64,000 nucleotides of DNA from Epinephelus fuscoguttatus (taxonomy: Eukaryota > Chordata > Actinopteri > Perciformes > Serranidae). The notes beneath the pieces are model-generated. The model did no database searches, had not been told where the DNA came from, and was given only the letters and a program-made list of their open reading frames with translations. The position numbers and the translations under genes are program-made. The stretch lies in assembly GCF_011397635.1 (NCBI RefSeq), contig NC_064770.1:37162598-37226597 (forward strand), given 5' to 3'. Numbering within the stretch: position 1 is the stretch's first letter; each line of letters begins with the position of its first letter. Below, piece by piece: positions 1-12,499 of this stretch.

Positions 1-320
1 CTGATCCATTCTTTCTGAGGGTGGCTATACAGTGACTCAAGAGGGGTGGGTTTTTATTTCATCCCACTGGATTGGAAGCCAATGGAGTGTGCATTGTTTC
101 TCTTTTCCCACCGTAGTGTCCCCGAGGGGTTAATGTTTGTCTCTAGTTTGACTAATGCTAGTCTTTTTCAGCGTAGTGGATATTTCCAGCCATTCCTATC
201 GCATGACCACACTAACTTGGCCTTTTTGTTTTTGATCTGGTTGTTGTGGTGGCGCTGGCGCACATCTTTCGTGTGCTGTCCTCCTTTTCCTTTATGCCAC
301 ACCGCAACACAATCTTACAG
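1..320 (+). other. ddx5 intron sequence at window edge
   Basis: Pyrimidine-rich sequence ending in the acceptor cttacag at 314-320. The short open frames here have no recognisable domain, and no upstream ddx5 exon could be found in these bases. Confidence 0.6.
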
Positions 321-1802
321 ATGTTGAAGATGTGAAATTTGTCATCAACTTTGACTACCCCAACAACTCTGAGGACTATATCCACCGCATTGGCCGCACA
401 GCTCGTAGCCAAAAGACAGGCACGGCTTACACCTTCTTCACTCCGAACAACATGAGGCAGGCCAGTGACCTCATCTCTGTGCTCCGCGAGGCCAACCAGG
501 CGATCAACCCCAAGCTCCTCCAAATGGCGGAAGACAGAGGAGGTAAATCTAATTGGTGAGATACAGAAACTGTGCTGTGAAGTGCAGCCACTTTTACTTC
601 TCTGCTGCTCTCCTTTTTGTTATGAGAGGTGGATTGGTTTATCTTTCTGAACTTCTGTATCTCAGATCTATTTTTGGTTAAAAGGACAGTTCACCTTAAA
701 TTCAAAATGCAGACTTTTCTCTCTTACCTGTAGTGTCATTCTGTCCAGAGTGTGTTGGAGATAGCGGCTGTAGACTTGTCTGCCTTCTCTCCAATATTGA
801 ACCTAGATGGAACTCAGCTTGTGGAGCTGAAAAGAGTACACCTGAAAAACTCAACAGCAATGCCTCTTTCCTGAAATCATGATCTGATTACTCAAGATAA
901 CCCACACATGTTATTGTGAGCAGTTTTATGTAGGAACTATTTTCTCTCTACCAAACTACACCCACACACTGTATCACCATGCAGAAGAAAGTGTCCATCT
1001 ACTCATGGACAAGAGAGTCCTGGCGGACAAAGACATGAATGCTGATGGCGTCCTTGGCTGAGCTGTAACAGTAGCTTAGTGGAGCTTAGGAAAGAAAATA
1101 GTTCCCAAATGAAACTGCTCACAACAAGATGTACAGATTATCTTGAGTAAGCGGGTCATGAGAAAATCTCATCAAACTGGAGAGAAGGCAGACATCTCTA
1201 AGGCTGCTCTCTCCAACGCTCGGCAACTCCCATCAAAATAATACAGATTGATGAATAGCACTACAGGTTAGAGGAAACTTGTGTATTTTTGATGTTTGGG
1301 TGAACTGTGCCTTTACACCGTTTTTTGGAAGAACAGCATGTGTATGGCGGAGCCTCTCTAAAGTTTGTTTTCCTTTCCAGGTCGTTCAAGGGGAGGCAGA
1401 GGTGGCGACTATAGAGATGACCGTCGGGATAGGTATTCTGGAAGGCGTGATTTTGGCGGTTTTAGGGACCGTGATAACGGTAGAGGGTTTGACAACGGAC
1501 CAAGCAAAGCTTTTGGCACAAACACACAGAACGGGGGCTATGGGGGCAGCAACAATGGCGGCGGCAGCAGCAACGGCTTCAGCGGAAGCAGCTACAACGG
1601 TAACGGACAGTCCAACTTTAACAACAACCAGGCGGGAGCCTTCGGAGGCCAGAACTTCCAGGCTCAACAGTTTGCTCTCGGTAAGGGTGGTGCACAGGCT
1701 GCTGCCGCACATCCCCAGTTCCCCTTCCCTCAGGCACAGGCTCCGCAGCAGCATCCCCCGCCGCTGGTGCCGTACCCCATGCCTCCTCAGTTCTCTCAGT
1801 AA
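321..1802 (+). CDS. ddx5: DEAD-box RNA helicase p68, C-terminal two exons (partial gene)
   Basis: Two coding exons are present: 321-542 (after cttacag, entering in phase 2, donor GAG|gtaaat) and 1381-1802 (after tttccag, stop TAA at 1800-1802). The first encodes the end of helicase domain 2, including the motif VI segment HRIGRTAR and the following block around FFTPNN and ISVLREANQAINPKLLQ. The second encodes an RGG/Gly-Asn-rich tail: GRSRGG, then DDRRDRYSGRRDFGGFRDR, ending YPMPPQFSQ. The tail fits DDX5 better than its paralogue DDX17, because the RDRYS...FRDR stretch and the Y-P-M-P ending are DDX5-like. The family unwinds RNA and acts in splicing, microRNA processing and transcription co-activation in the nucleus. 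Upstream exons, including the Walker A and DEAD motifs, lie outside the window; 1-320 reads as intron. The intron between the two exons (543-1380) carries a foldback element. Confidence 0.93.
681..1314. mobile_element. Foldback (long inverted repeat) MITE in ddx5 intron
   Basis: The left arm opens aaaggacagttcacc at about 681. The right end, read on the other strand, opens aaaggcacagttcaccc at about 1314. Further blocks match between arms in inverted order: 'gtctgccttctctcc', 'tactcaagataa', 'gtgagcagtttcat' and 'gaactattttct'. This makes a roughly 630-bp element that can fold on itself. A related single arm occurs at about 19890-20215 in evpl intron 1. No coding capacity is seen. Confidence 0.7.
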
Positions 1803-2140
1803 ACACACCACATACTTGAAAGAAGTAATTTATTGCTTTTTTTGTCTCTTTTTAAGTTCAACACTTGATCCAGAATTTTTTTGTATTCACAACAGGGTTA
1901 CAAACAACGTCAACCTCCTATTAAGCCTTTTAAGATCTGCAGTGCAGCAGTAGTGGTGTTGCGCACTTGTTTTTCCTATTATTTAATTTGTTACATTCCT
2001 CAGTAATGTTTAGTTAATGTTTTGTACTAGGTAATTACAAATGTATAAGTTTTTCATGTGTATCATTGAAAGTGATAAGCTCCGGACTTGGAAGTGCACT
2101 GCATGATCTTTCAAATAAAACATAAAAAGAGACGATGCTG
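1803..2140 (+). other. ddx5: ddx5 3' UTR with polyadenylation signal
   Basis: AT-rich sequence follows the stop codon. A canonical AATAAA lies at 2114-2119, about 310 bases after the stop, so cleavage is expected near 2130-2145. No other canonical signal precedes it. Confidence 0.7.
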
Positions 2141-2259
2141 TTTGATGTTTTTTCTTAACTTTGAAACACTGCGAGTCACTGGGTACGTATACATGCACGC
2201 GAATATTAATTTGAAAGGGACAATACTTTGAATTTGATAAACGGCATACTCCCTTTTGA

Positions 2260-2945
2260 TATTCTGAACTAGGCTGTATCCTGAATGAGGCATATTCCTG
2301 TTAAGCTGTGCCGATATTTCAGAATATGTCTCTCAATATGGATTTTTGCCATAGTTAGCAACACATGCCTTATGCTCAAACCAAGTAGCTAAGAGTTTAC
2401 AAGGCTGTAGAAGAGAAGCAAAAGGAAAACCCACATAGCTGGTCCCAAGGTGAAGCACACCTACTTTTAAACTTCACTAAAGACTTGAATATCAACTGGT
2501 TTGAGCACGCATTGGACAGAAAATGCATCTCAGTTGAGATTTTGACTACAGATTGCAACACACAGTATCTTTGCTGTTTATGCTCAGTGCTTGGCCAGAG
2601 ATACACGCCCAAAAAAAAGCCCACATTTCTGCTTGAAAGGAGAAACCCCTACTTTTAACATAAAGGCAGACTTGGAGATCAACTGTTTCTTAGATATGCA
2701 AAAATACTGCAACAGAAACCTTTCAAGAAGATGACTCAGGCACTAAAGAGGAGCAAGTTGGTCAAAAATTTGCATTAAAAGCAACAGTCTTCCCAGCTTT
2801 TCATATTTTAACATATTAAACAACATGTTGGGGTTTGTTATTTTGAATTTGCACCTGCATGTGAGCAGAAAATTAAGTACAATTAATTTTCTATTAGCCA
2901 CGTAAACAGCTCAGTAGGAATATTCCAGAATAAGGGCAAAAAAAC
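2260..2945. mobile_element. Possible MITE with diverged inverted ends
   Basis: The segment near 2300-2320 (gcatattcctgttaagctgt) recurs in diverged inverted form near 2905-2925 (acagctcagtaggaatattc). The interior has two weakly similar blocks, at about 2420-2490 and 2615-2690, both containing 'cctacttttaa' and 'atcaactg'. No target-site duplication was identified, so the boundaries are approximate. Confidence 0.35.
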
Positions 2946-4600
2946 TGAATGTTTGAACATGTAAATGTAGTCAGGGAAAAAAAAATCAAACACCTTGCTG
3001 ATACCTTTTCTGACCAGCAGGTGTCACGATTCACAAACACACCAGTTTGTAAGGATTAGTCTGTAGTGTGCAGCATAGTAACCTCGCCAACATATGCCTC
3101 AGGTGTACAGTATCTCATATTACAGTGCTGATATCTGCAGTGACCCTCTGCTGCTTTTAGTGTCTTGATGTTGTGAAAACATATGTAACAAGAATAGAAA
3201 TCAATCTCTGTATGTGTACATCACCTCCTTCCTCCCTCACACATTCCTTCTGTGTCGCAGCAGCGGAAAAGGGATTGGTAACTAGTTTGCCCTGTCGGTC
3301 TCGTGCCCATCACATGCTGGCACAGATGACTCGTAGGGTGGCATCTCACACATTAATGACCTTTTGATGGCAGTTCTCAAACATGTTCTGGTAGCTATAA
3401 TTAAAATCATCTTATTCATAGTTTCCACATGCCTGATAATGTCTGAAATTGTGTCATTAGGGGTCATTGAATAGTCTTACATTTAATTTGTGAGGTCTTA
3501 ACATTTGATCAAGCTTCATTCATCCAGCTTTGAATTTCTTATTGTCAAAATGAGTCAAGCTCTGCTGCTGTAAAGTTCACATTTCTAATGTTACAGACCT
3601 TGAACACCACCACTGAACCTCATACTGTCTTTTTACTCTATACTTTAAATGTCAATAAAATGTAGATTAACATACCTAACTCTGTTAACCATATTTCTAT
3701 ATACCTCTGCACAAGACCACATTTATATCTTCATGGTTACCTTCCATGATCGAGTAAAAAAACATGTCCAGGATTCACTCTTAGATTTGGTTAAAATAAC
3801 CATTAAATTCAAGTGTCTGACACCCGTGGACACCCTGTTACTCCAATTATATCAATCAGCTATGGCTCAAAAGCTGTGTGCTTTAAGGACACAGTTTAGG
3901 AAATTGAAGTTGATGAGTTCCTGCGAACAGAGATGTAAAAGTCACATGCATGCTCTTTTTCAGTGACATTTTGCAGGTCAAACAGGGGCGTAAATATGGA
4001 CAGTGCAGGCAGGGTGGTTGCACAGGGACCCATGGGGTGAGGGGGCCTGTAGAGAGTGGACCCTCCAACTATATGCCGGACAGAAAACAGGCCCTTGTGA
4101 GTAATTCAGATTGCTACCTTAGAAATATGTCTGTGTTCAAAGAAAACTGAGTTTCTTTTGCTTTTTTGTTTTTGTCTCTTTGTGTTTTTTGTCTGTATTT
4201 ATAATGCAGCCAGTCTTGATCAGACCAGGTCTCCCTTAAAAAAGAGATTCTCAACTTCAACGGGACTCTCCTGATTAAACACAGGTATTTATTCAGTACA
4301 CTGGAGTTCATGCTGTAGATAAAGATGGGCTGTCTATACCTGTGGTTCTGTGGTAATTTTGTTTGGTTGATAGTTAGTGCTCAGAGGGTGTGAGAATTTT
4401 TAAACTTTCAAAGAGAAGAACAAAGGCCTAAACTGTCTCAACATTTTTGTGTTGCAGTAACCCTTCTAGCCTTGTTTTCCCCCCTATCCTGTTAGTCATC
4501 TTTTTACCACCCTGAAGGCCATCCTGACACCCAGGTTGGATACAAAGAATGGGACACACAATAAACAGCATCATATCAGACAGTCAAATATTTGTATTGC
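2946..4600. other. Intergenic DNA, no gene seen; one dispersed repeat copy
   Basis: No open frame here has a recognisable domain. The stretch 3530-3815 is a diverged copy of 12515-12800: both hold 'agtcaagctct', 'cacatttct', 'accactgaacct', 'aaaatgtag', 'taaccatatt' and 'ttggttaaaa' in the same order and spacing. The rest looks like unique AT-rich sequence. Confidence 0.5.
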
Positions 4601-4602
4601 GT

Positions 4603-5215
4603 TGGCACGGTGATGCAGTAGTTAGCATTGTCGCCTCACAGTAAGAGGCCTACAGATCCCTGTCCTAAGCCCCACCTACCAGACCATCACAGCCATATGC
4701 ACGCACTTCATAAATGCAGGCAGCACATTTACTCACAGTTCGTCAGCCCACAAGTGAGACAAAAATTAGCTGCTAGCCACCCTACGGTCCCTTCACCTCA
4801 CTCCTCACCGCTGTGGGCTGCTTCCTGGGAGGAGAGCGGACAGCAGCTTGGAAGATGGACCTTCAGCAGCTCAAATTCCGCCAGCGAAACCTCTCAGCAC
4901 TGGTGTGGCCCGCTGTGTGGTGTCACAGCAGGCTGGTGGTCAGGAGCAGTGTTGGGTCTAACCTGTGTAACAGCAGCAACAGAAAGTTTTCTGATCAGGG
5001 AGTCTGTGCTGTCCAGTCTCACTGAGCTGCTGCCTGCTCTCCTCTCAGCGAGTTGGTTTGTAGTGAAAGAGGACACATTGTGTTTCGAGGCGCTAGCTAA
5101 CGTTAGCTACATAAACGTGAACTTGAAGTGGCAGCTCTGAGCCTTTAGCTTCAGTTAGCAGAAGGCTAAACTATTAACATTTTCTCTCCATCACTGAAAC
5201 ACTGACGTGATTTAT
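4603..5215. repeat. Dispersed repeat with SINE-like head fragment
   Basis: The stretch 4603-4650 resembles the head of the tRNA-like repeat at 58883 (tggcacggtgatgcagtagttagcat, then gtcgcctcacag). From about 4805 to 5210 the sequence matches, in inverted orientation, the repeat at 25640-25905 (shared gctgcttcctgggaggagag-like, ggtctaacctgtgta and ttttctctccatc blocks). A 170-codon open frame on the plus strand runs through it, but it follows the repeat and has no recognisable domain, so it is not called as a gene. Confidence 0.55.
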
Positions 5216-5429
5216 TTAATTTGTCATCAGACTCTCTTCGATAAGCCTGTCCTCTATTTCTGGGTTGCTTTGCAGGGTAGGCAGTTGCTGCCAATGCTGG
5301 AATAGCAACTTTCTCCGCAGGATTCTCCGCCATTGAATCAGGCTTTAATGAAAGGGAGCACGCACATCTGCATTTGCAGACCATCCAGTAGAAATGTTGT
5401 CTTTCTAAAATGACCCGTAATAGCCTAAG

Positions 5430-6185
5430 GGTCCGTCCCAATACTCACACTCCCCCTCAAAATTTGCCCTAGCCCTTGTTTCTGCGCATTACCGCGAAGG
5501 GCTAGGGTGTCCCAAACTTTAGGGAAGTGCTTTTCAGCCTTTAAAATCCCCACTTAATTTGAAGGACCGTGCGATGCACACTTACGAACCCATCTCAACT
5601 GAGGGGAAGATTGAATTTCCCAGGATGCATTGCGAAACTATCCAGCCAGGCGAGTTTTCCAGGAAGATGGCAGCCTTCATGAGAAAGCCATCGCACAATT
5701 GTAAGTACTATAAGCATGCAAAAATTCCAAAATATGTCGGAATGTGTTATGTTTCTGCATATGCATTGTTATCTGTAAGCGTTGAGTTAGAATATGAATA
5801 CTTAAAAATCGCTAATTCACGATGTAGCCGCCATGAATATCTACAGAGTTCTCGATGAAGCCATTAATGCTGCACACATTTAGGTAGTTTTATCGATATG
5901 CATGATGAGCTGTTAAACAAAGAAGGATGAAGACAGCCTACGAAACAGGCAATACAACCACTGGAGCCGGCATTTTGGAAAAGAGTGCAAGAAGCCTACG
6001 TCAACGATACACCTGACGTAGGTGAACACGTCTGTTACGCTAATTTGCATGAAGTGGCGCCCCAATTCGTAGGTAAGATTCCCTACCCCTCAACACTACC
6101 CATTCGTCGTTGAGGGGAATCTATCTGGTGAGTGCGCTTGAAACCAAGGGCTAAGGCTAAGGAAAGAGAATTGGGATTGGCCCCA
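5430..6185. mobile_element. Non-autonomous DNA transposon, about 755 bp
   Basis: The left end gggtccgtcccaat at 5430 is mirrored by the right end attgggattggcccc (inverse ggggccaatcccaat) near 6184. Internal sequence after the left end and before the right end (agccctt...gggctaggg; aagggctaaggc) is also loosely inverted. No transposase frame is visible. The superfamily is not assigned because no clear target-site duplication was found. Confidence 0.55.
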
Positions 6186-7129
6186 AGTCTTCCACCATGG
6201 CTGATTTTCTAAAGCCTAAAAACAGAGTTAAGAGGAGGTGCAGATATCTAGTTTTCTCTCAGTCTACTTGACTTGCAATATGCTTAAAGATTATTATGGG
6301 ATTTCTGCCCAGTGATGCTAAAATTAACTGACTATCCGAGCTTTAAATAGAAGCTCTGTTCAGAGGCGCCTTGACCCCCTGGGCGTAAGTATGTTTGCTG
6401 ATTTCAATCTTTTCATTATCATGTAGAGAAGCTTGAGAGGATCTGAGCTCGTGTGTCACAATAGAACTGCGGCGCCGCCTCAAACATGTAGTAAATCATC
6501 ATCAGACTGAAAAGCTGGTCACAGGTCAGCACCTGGTGATTACAGATTAGATCTCTCGGTGAACAGTACCTGCTGCTCAGGAGTGCTGAGGGCGCGGCTG
6601 ATTTAAATTGCTCTCTACATATTTACAGAACCGTGGCCTGGAAGTATGTGTGGAACGCACGCTGTGTAAATACTAGAGAGCGTTCTGTGTTTCATAAGTC
6701 AATTGTTTCTTTTTTTTTGTTCGTCATCCAGATATGTGACAGCCACACCCTGCTGCTGACAGCACCATTTGCATAAAAAACACGTTGAGCTTGTATAAAC
6801 TTTTTCTGTTTTCAGGGTAAAACGACCCTTAAGGAACCGAAGCTACGAGGGTTATTTATGATTCACTCTGTGTACATGACTCTATGTACATACATCACAG
6901 GTGGGCGGATCATGTTTATCTCAGATGGATTGTGCAATGTGGAATTTAAACCGATGGGCTGTGTGTGATTGTAGTACAGGGGTGGACACATTGATATGAA
7001 CGTCTGTACCATATGATGAAAACCTTTCAAATAACACTGTGTTTGTGAAGCTTATAAAGTATCAGAGAAGTGTTGAATCATCTTTAGTCATGTTTGTTTT
7101 ATTTGTTAGTTAGAATACATTACACAGGC
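6186..7129. other. Intergenic DNA, nothing recognised
   Basis: No credible open frame, tandem repeat or inverted repeat was seen in this roughly 940-bp stretch. Confidence 0.4.
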
Positions 7130-7200
7130 CAGGGGTCGGCAACCTTTACTATCAAAAGATATTTTTAGTCCAAAAAGAAAAACATATTTGAACCTTTTAA
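7130..7200 (+). mobile_element. hAT-Charlie-like terminus
   Basis: The stretch 7130-7144 reads caggggtcggcaacc, the well-known terminal inverted repeat start of hAT/Charlie-type elements, and continues ctttactatcaaaag. The matching right end was not found, so this is a fragment or a heavily decayed copy. The stretch 7290-7400 nearby has a separate A-rich repeat segment containing 'caaagtgcttcacaaag'. Confidence 0.55.
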
Positions 7201-7646
7201 TAAAGGTTTCACAGCCTATTAAGTCTAAGTAGCATATCAACATTACAGTGACAACTATTCAGTCCAAATGAGCATTCAATTAAATATATAATTAAGTTTA
7301 CTTGAAATAGCACCTTTCACAGAAATAAAATTCACAAAGTGCTTCACAAAGTACAACGAAACAATCAAACAATAAAACACGCAATCAATAAAAGCAAAGG
7401 CAATATAACAATTAAAACAAAGCAACAAAATGAAAGTAAAACATAGAGCATGTGCAGGCTACTGGTGACTCAAACAGAAACACACCAGGGAACACGCCCT
7501 AGAAAAATTGGGGTGCTCGTGCATCAAACCCCCAGAACAGTGGCGGTCTTTGAAGCCAAATTTACGTAAGGGCCTAACAGGAATTTACAACTTCTGGGTC
7601 CATCATGTGATGCTATGAGGCCCCAAAGATTTTTCTTCATCTACCT

Positions 7647-8261
7647 AAGGCCCAGACTCACCAAACCGACTTCAAAGAGCTAGCAGTGATGAAGGCATAT
7701 TATTGTGTCACCTTAGTCGCCTGTGTCTCGTCCAAAAGGTTGACTGTGACTGCAAAGACTACATCTGATGGCCAACCAATACGTACGTTCTCTGCCTGCA
7801 TGAGAGGAAACAATTCTCAACACCAGCAGACAGTGGTAGTCTGTAATCGTCATTCAAAAAGGGAAACTGGAAGGCCGTCATGATGCTAGTTAGCTAGTTA
7901 GCATATCAACAACATAATACAGTGTTAAAGAACAGACTGTGTACCAGTGAACAATAACACACTCAGTGGCTAAACAATCTGACCTTATATGACAAGTTGA
8001 CCTTGCTGTTTGTTTACTTTCCTCACTTCTGTTTCTCGTCCTGTGCGCTGAACTCAACAGCCAATCAGAGTGATTTAAATCACAGACAGGCTCCAACATC
8101 TCCAACACTATTTCAATGTGCTGAATCAGCTGCAAAAAAGCTGACAAGGGCTGAAGAAGGTCAACAGTGTGAGACACACAGCAAAGACTAAGGCAACATA
8201 TGCTCACCGATGGCCCAGCAATGAGCAACGGCTTACTGTTAGCTTGATGTGTCAGGGCCTT
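7647..8261. mobile_element. MITE family copy A (partner at 55986-57060)
   Basis: The ends are inverted: aaggcccagactcaccaa at the left, and aaggccctgacacatcaa read inward from the right. The right three quarters matches 56560-57060 in the same order: 'gatgctagttagc', 'ttgtttactttcctcacttc', 'aatcagagtgattt', 'gctgaatcag', 'gatgctcacc'. The two copies are diverged but clearly one family. The open frames inside have no recognisable product. Confidence 0.7.
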
Positions 8262-9217
8262 TTTATCACTTAAGAAGGATGAAGACAATTTTTTAGCATC
8301 AAAATCCCGCTAATTGATTTGTCATTTGAGCTATCAGAATTTGATCTAAGTCTAGAGGAGTCACATGATGAAGTCATCTTATCCCCATCAAGTTAACTGA
8401 GTGCTAAACCAGAGGTTAGCTGCTCGGCTGCTGTAAGTCTTTAGTGTGCTTGCTCTACGGGCTGGGTAATTTCACACCATGTAAATAGAGAGTACATTCT
8501 TTGGGTTTATGCCCCAACTTTCATAGGAATGAATGGGGCCCATCTCCAACGCTGAATCCAGGTCTCTTTATACATCTACATCATGCACAGGACGGACAGG
8601 AAAGGCCATGGATGTATAAAGAGAAAGGCAGTGGGAGCAAGAGAGACGGTGAATCTGTGGAGAAAACCACACTGATCATAGTCACATCTTTTAGTCTTGT
8701 CTGATTTTAAATACTTACTGAAATTATATTTGTATAGAATTTAAAAATGTTTTAAAAATTGTCCTAAAAATTAGTCGACAACATTTTGATAACAAACAGT
8801 TCATTCTGTTAGAAAAAATGCCAAAGGGGACGGTTGGATTTGAAGATAAATACCTTATTAGAATATTGTCAATGACTGCTCTTAACAAAAAACTGGCTCC
8901 ACAAACTAAGGCAGAGTGTAGAGAAGTGGGGTTTGGATAATATATAAATGTTTGTATTTGGTCACCTTTTATTATTTCTGATATAATATTTGCTACCTTG
9001 TTGAGGGTTTATGTATGTAGTTTTTGATTTGTTTTCCTGCGTTCTTTATTCATTTTGCTAAGTGCGTCGTAGTTATTTACTTCGGTTACATGTTACAATG
9101 AGTTTAATTGTTAAAAATTTAAAAAAAAAAAAAATCTGGCACATGCCAACGTGATGAACTCCACAGTGAATATCAAGTCTTTCTGCTGAATCACTGACTC
9201 CACCTTTAAGCTACTTT
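8262..9217. other. Intergenic DNA, nothing recognised
   Basis: AT-rich sequence without a supported gene. It ends in an A-rich run at about 9118-9134 just before the next transposon. Confidence 0.4.
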
Positions 9218-9785
9218 GGCCACGTTTACACGAAAATGATCCGCTGAAAACAAAATTGTTTCTCATTTTCATTTTGAAAAAAGTTCCGCGTTCAGACAAC
9301 AACATTTTGATAACAATCGCCATGCACACAGATCCACAAAAATGACCAAAAATGCTGCAGTATACATGCCAGGCCAGTAGTTGGCAGTGTGACTTTGTAA
9401 TGCTTCCTTCTACAGAGCGGTGATGTATAAACAAACAAAATGGCAACTGCATGAACGTTTGTCTGGACAGATGATGAGGTGGAGTTGCTACAGTAAATCT
9501 ACACTTTGCTGGAGAAACGTTGATAAATTCAACAGGCTGAGCAGCACAAACAGAGCTCAGGAGTCCGCCATTGTTGTTGTGATGGTCGACTTTATCCCCC
9601 ATGCCTAGTGACTGGAAGCGTAATGCACATGTGTGAAAAGCATACGTTTTTAGAGGAACTGCATATTGCAAGTTTACATGACAACGGAGACGGGACTGTT
9701 TCCAAAAAATTGCACTCTGGAACCCATTTCCAAAATGTTGCGTTTTCAGGCACCCAAAACGCCGCTGTTGTGTAAACGATCGGCC
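9218..9785. mobile_element. MITE with 'GGCC..CGTTTACAC' terminal inverted repeats, about 570 bp
   Basis: The left end is ggccacgtttacacgaaaa (9218). The right end read inward is ggccgatcgtttacacaac (9785). Inner blocks rich in 'aaaacg' and 'gttttc' also mirror each other. A 227-codon minus-strand frame spans the element but has no domain and lies within the repeat. Confidence 0.65.
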
Positions 9786-10458
9786 AAAACGCAACTAAAG
9801 TTCACAGTTTTCAGTTGAACTCGTCGTATAATCAGGACCTAAATGCTGCACAATACTAAACAAGCTAGTTGCTCTCTGTCTGTTAGCTGTGTGCAGCAGA
9901 TCGTGTACAGCAGGATTTTAGTGCTTTTCTCTTGAAAAAAAAAAACCCTATGAGAGCCGAGAGAGTGAACCAAAACAGTCATGACCAAAACAATGAGCTG
10001 ACAGTTGGGCTTTAGATTCAGGTGATTTTTCTCTGTAGGTTCATCACTACAGATTCACATTGTTCTCACATCGTCATATGATACATGTTATTGTTAAAAA
10101 AGAAAGATCATAGCCTCTGTAAGTTCTGCGAGGTACAAAGGTCAAAGCTAAACGAGACTGCCTCTGTGTTGCCTCCTCAATCATCACCACTTTCTTGTCT
10201 TGTCACTCACTCCTCTCGGTGTGATCACCTACCTGTCATAATCCCTTCCTCTCTCCCTGCAGGTATGTGGGTGTTGGTTTGAGTAGTAACTGCTCTGGGT
10301 GTGTGTCAGACACACCCACTGCAAGCATGAGACAGAGCAGCATGCTGAACCATTTTCTTCCCACTCAAGCGGAAAGCAGTCACATTGTTGGGCTCGACCT
10401 GCAGAAGTGCCTCCAGCTCCTACGACCACATTACTGTGCATGTCACTGCGCACGTAAC

Positions 10459-10498
<40 letters not shown>

Positions 10499-11689
10499 AA
10501 AAATACTTTACATGCTCTGTAGTTTTGCATAAATCTTTGTTGTCAGCTTCTTTTCGGCAGCTGGTGAAGTTTGCATTCCTCGCACTAGACCATGACTTGA
10601 ATACCACAGAGGGTGTGTGTGCAGTAACCACTTTTCCATGGAAATGAACACACTCTGTCACACCCGGCAGGTGCACCAGTCCTGAAGGGCTCCACAGCAT
10701 TTGCCAAAACTCTAATGTGAAATTATATTCTTTAATCTATTAAACCATGAAAGGCCTCGTTGAGATTAAAAATTGTCTTTACAAGCGTGTCCAAGATAGG
10801 CAGCAGCACATCAAACAGAATGTCACAGTTACAATGAAGAAATCAGGTCGACTCATCGTGGCTCACACAGAGACAGACATTTAGTCAAAGAATTTACAAC
10901 CTGATATACCTGCCTCCAAGAAAAACATGTCAAACCTCTGTGCTGTTTGCGTGCTGGTTTAATTCCCCTGTTGAAAACTGAATAGCGGATGAAAATGAGT
11001 GGATGTTTAAGATGCCATTATTTTGCAGTCCATATTAACATGGTAAATTTATTATTACCAGTGTCCTGGATGGGAAACAAACGAATGCAAAGAAATTTAC
11101 TTCCTTGACTTTAGATTTAAATCGAAAGCTTTCTTTCAAATCAGTGCTGCTCTGTTACAGCAGTGTGGTCTTGGTCAAACCATTAAAACAAAGGAGCGCA
11201 ATGTCCAGTCAGTGTCAGTCACTCCAAGATGATTTTGATTCCTCGCTGATGTCCAGTGATCCCTGATAACTGCGACAGCATTTGCACTTCTCAGGAGTTC
11301 AGTTCAGTTGGTTCTAAAGTTCATACAGGTCCTGTATGTGTGAAGCTGTTCTTCCTTGCAATGGTAAGGCTTGTGGTTACAACATGCCAACCTGAGGACG
11401 TCCCTTAGAGCCCTCCACAGTGTGGTCTGGTCTGCAGTAAGTTGCCACCCATTTAGCAGGCGCTAAAGTTACCGTCTTTGATTTGGTTTGATCCACAGGT
11501 CTGTGGCGATTCGTACATTTGGCGATGTGGTTTCCCACTGACATCATCTGATTAGCAGCACCTGTGTGCTCAGCTCGTAGGTGGGAGCTTAAACTCAAAG
11601 TACTTTGTTGATACTTTAATTCCATGTGACACAAGATGCATACTAGATTTGACTTATCAACTAGAAGTTTTTCAAAATGAAATGAGCCC
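9786..11689. other. Intergenic DNA with a CA microsatellite
   Basis: A (CA)n run lies at about 10462-10496. Otherwise no gene or obvious element is supported across this 1.9-kb stretch. Confidence 0.45.
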
Positions 11690-12020
11690 CAGGTAGCCAG
11701 CATCGGCCCAAACTTGGTATGCCGGATGAAATTAGCCGGGCATCTTCTGGTTGCCCAACTCGGCTGGGTATCGGCATGAATGACACCCCGAAATTGGGCC
11801 AAATCAGCTGGCCTGATTCTGGCTGCCAACACTGCCATAACTGGGCCATTATCGAAAGTAACCTGGCCCAGAATCGTCCCAAACTCGACATGCCAGATGA
11901 AATTAGCCGGGCTGCATCTGGTCACTCAACTCGGCTGGGTATCGGCATGAATGACGCCCCAGAATTGGGCCACATCAGCTGGCCTGATTCTGGCTGCCAC
12001 CACTGGGGCCATTCAAGAGC
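11690..12020. repeat. Two-copy tandem repeat, period about 170 bp
   Basis: Blocks starting near 11711 and 11881 share 'gatgaaattagccgggc', 'caactcggctgggtatcggc', 'atgaatgac', 'attgggcca', 'atcagctggcctgattctgg'. Flanking sequence contains further 'ggcccaaact' and 'tggcccagaat' pieces, so more degenerate units may exist. The open frames on both strands are products of the repeat. Confidence 0.75.
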
Positions 12021-12204
12021 ACAGTAGTGTCATTAGCAGGAAGCCACTGCGGCAGCTTACCTACAAGTAAGGGTGTGTCAAAGGGACAAAATAGTAGCAC
12101 ATAATAACACGATTTTTATTATTTATTTTTTTTTTAAAAGTGGTATTTTCAAACTTGAATCGCGTCATGATTAACACGTTAACGCTGACAGCCCTACTGT
12201 ATAA

Positions 12205-12436
12205 TCACCTGAAATTAAGAATTGTTGTGTTTGTGCGTTAGCTTGGAATGAGCCATTTATATTTACATACGGAGTGGGTCCACCATGTTGTTCTACAGTA
12301 GCCCAGAACAGACAAACCAAACACCGGCTCTAGATAGGGCAATTCACGTTTGTGTGTCGGCCAACATAGTTCTCCTACATGTTTGGCACATAACCTCACC
12401 ACTAGATGCCACTGAAGCCTGAACACTGGACCTTTA
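12205..12436 (-). mobile_element. Common teleost dispersed repeat ('aaaggtccagtg' end)
   Basis: On the minus strand the element opens aaaggtccagtgttcagg, followed by 'agtggcatctagtggtgaggtt', a short-element start I recognise from many fish genomes (recalled, not searched). The copy appears truncated near 12205. Confidence 0.55.
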
Positions 12437-12499
12437 AACTGTCTTAAATTTGAAGTTGTGAAGTCTTAATAGGCACAAATATTTTTTTTATCTAATTTC

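Noticed and set aside
1279..1953. 224-codon open frame over the last ddx5 exon
   Set aside because: It is an alternative frame of the real RGG/Gly-rich exon; the frame matching DDX5 is the one called.
4628..5140. 170-codon plus-strand open frame
   Set aside because: It follows a dispersed repeat with an inverted copy at 25640-25905 where the frame is not kept, and no domain is recognisable.
9111..9794. 227-codon minus-strand open frame
   Set aside because: It spans a MITE with clear terminal inverted repeats; composition and lack of motifs argue against a protein.
11377..11925. 182-codon minus-strand open frame
   Set aside because: Its repeated peptide pattern comes directly from the 170-bp tandem repeat.
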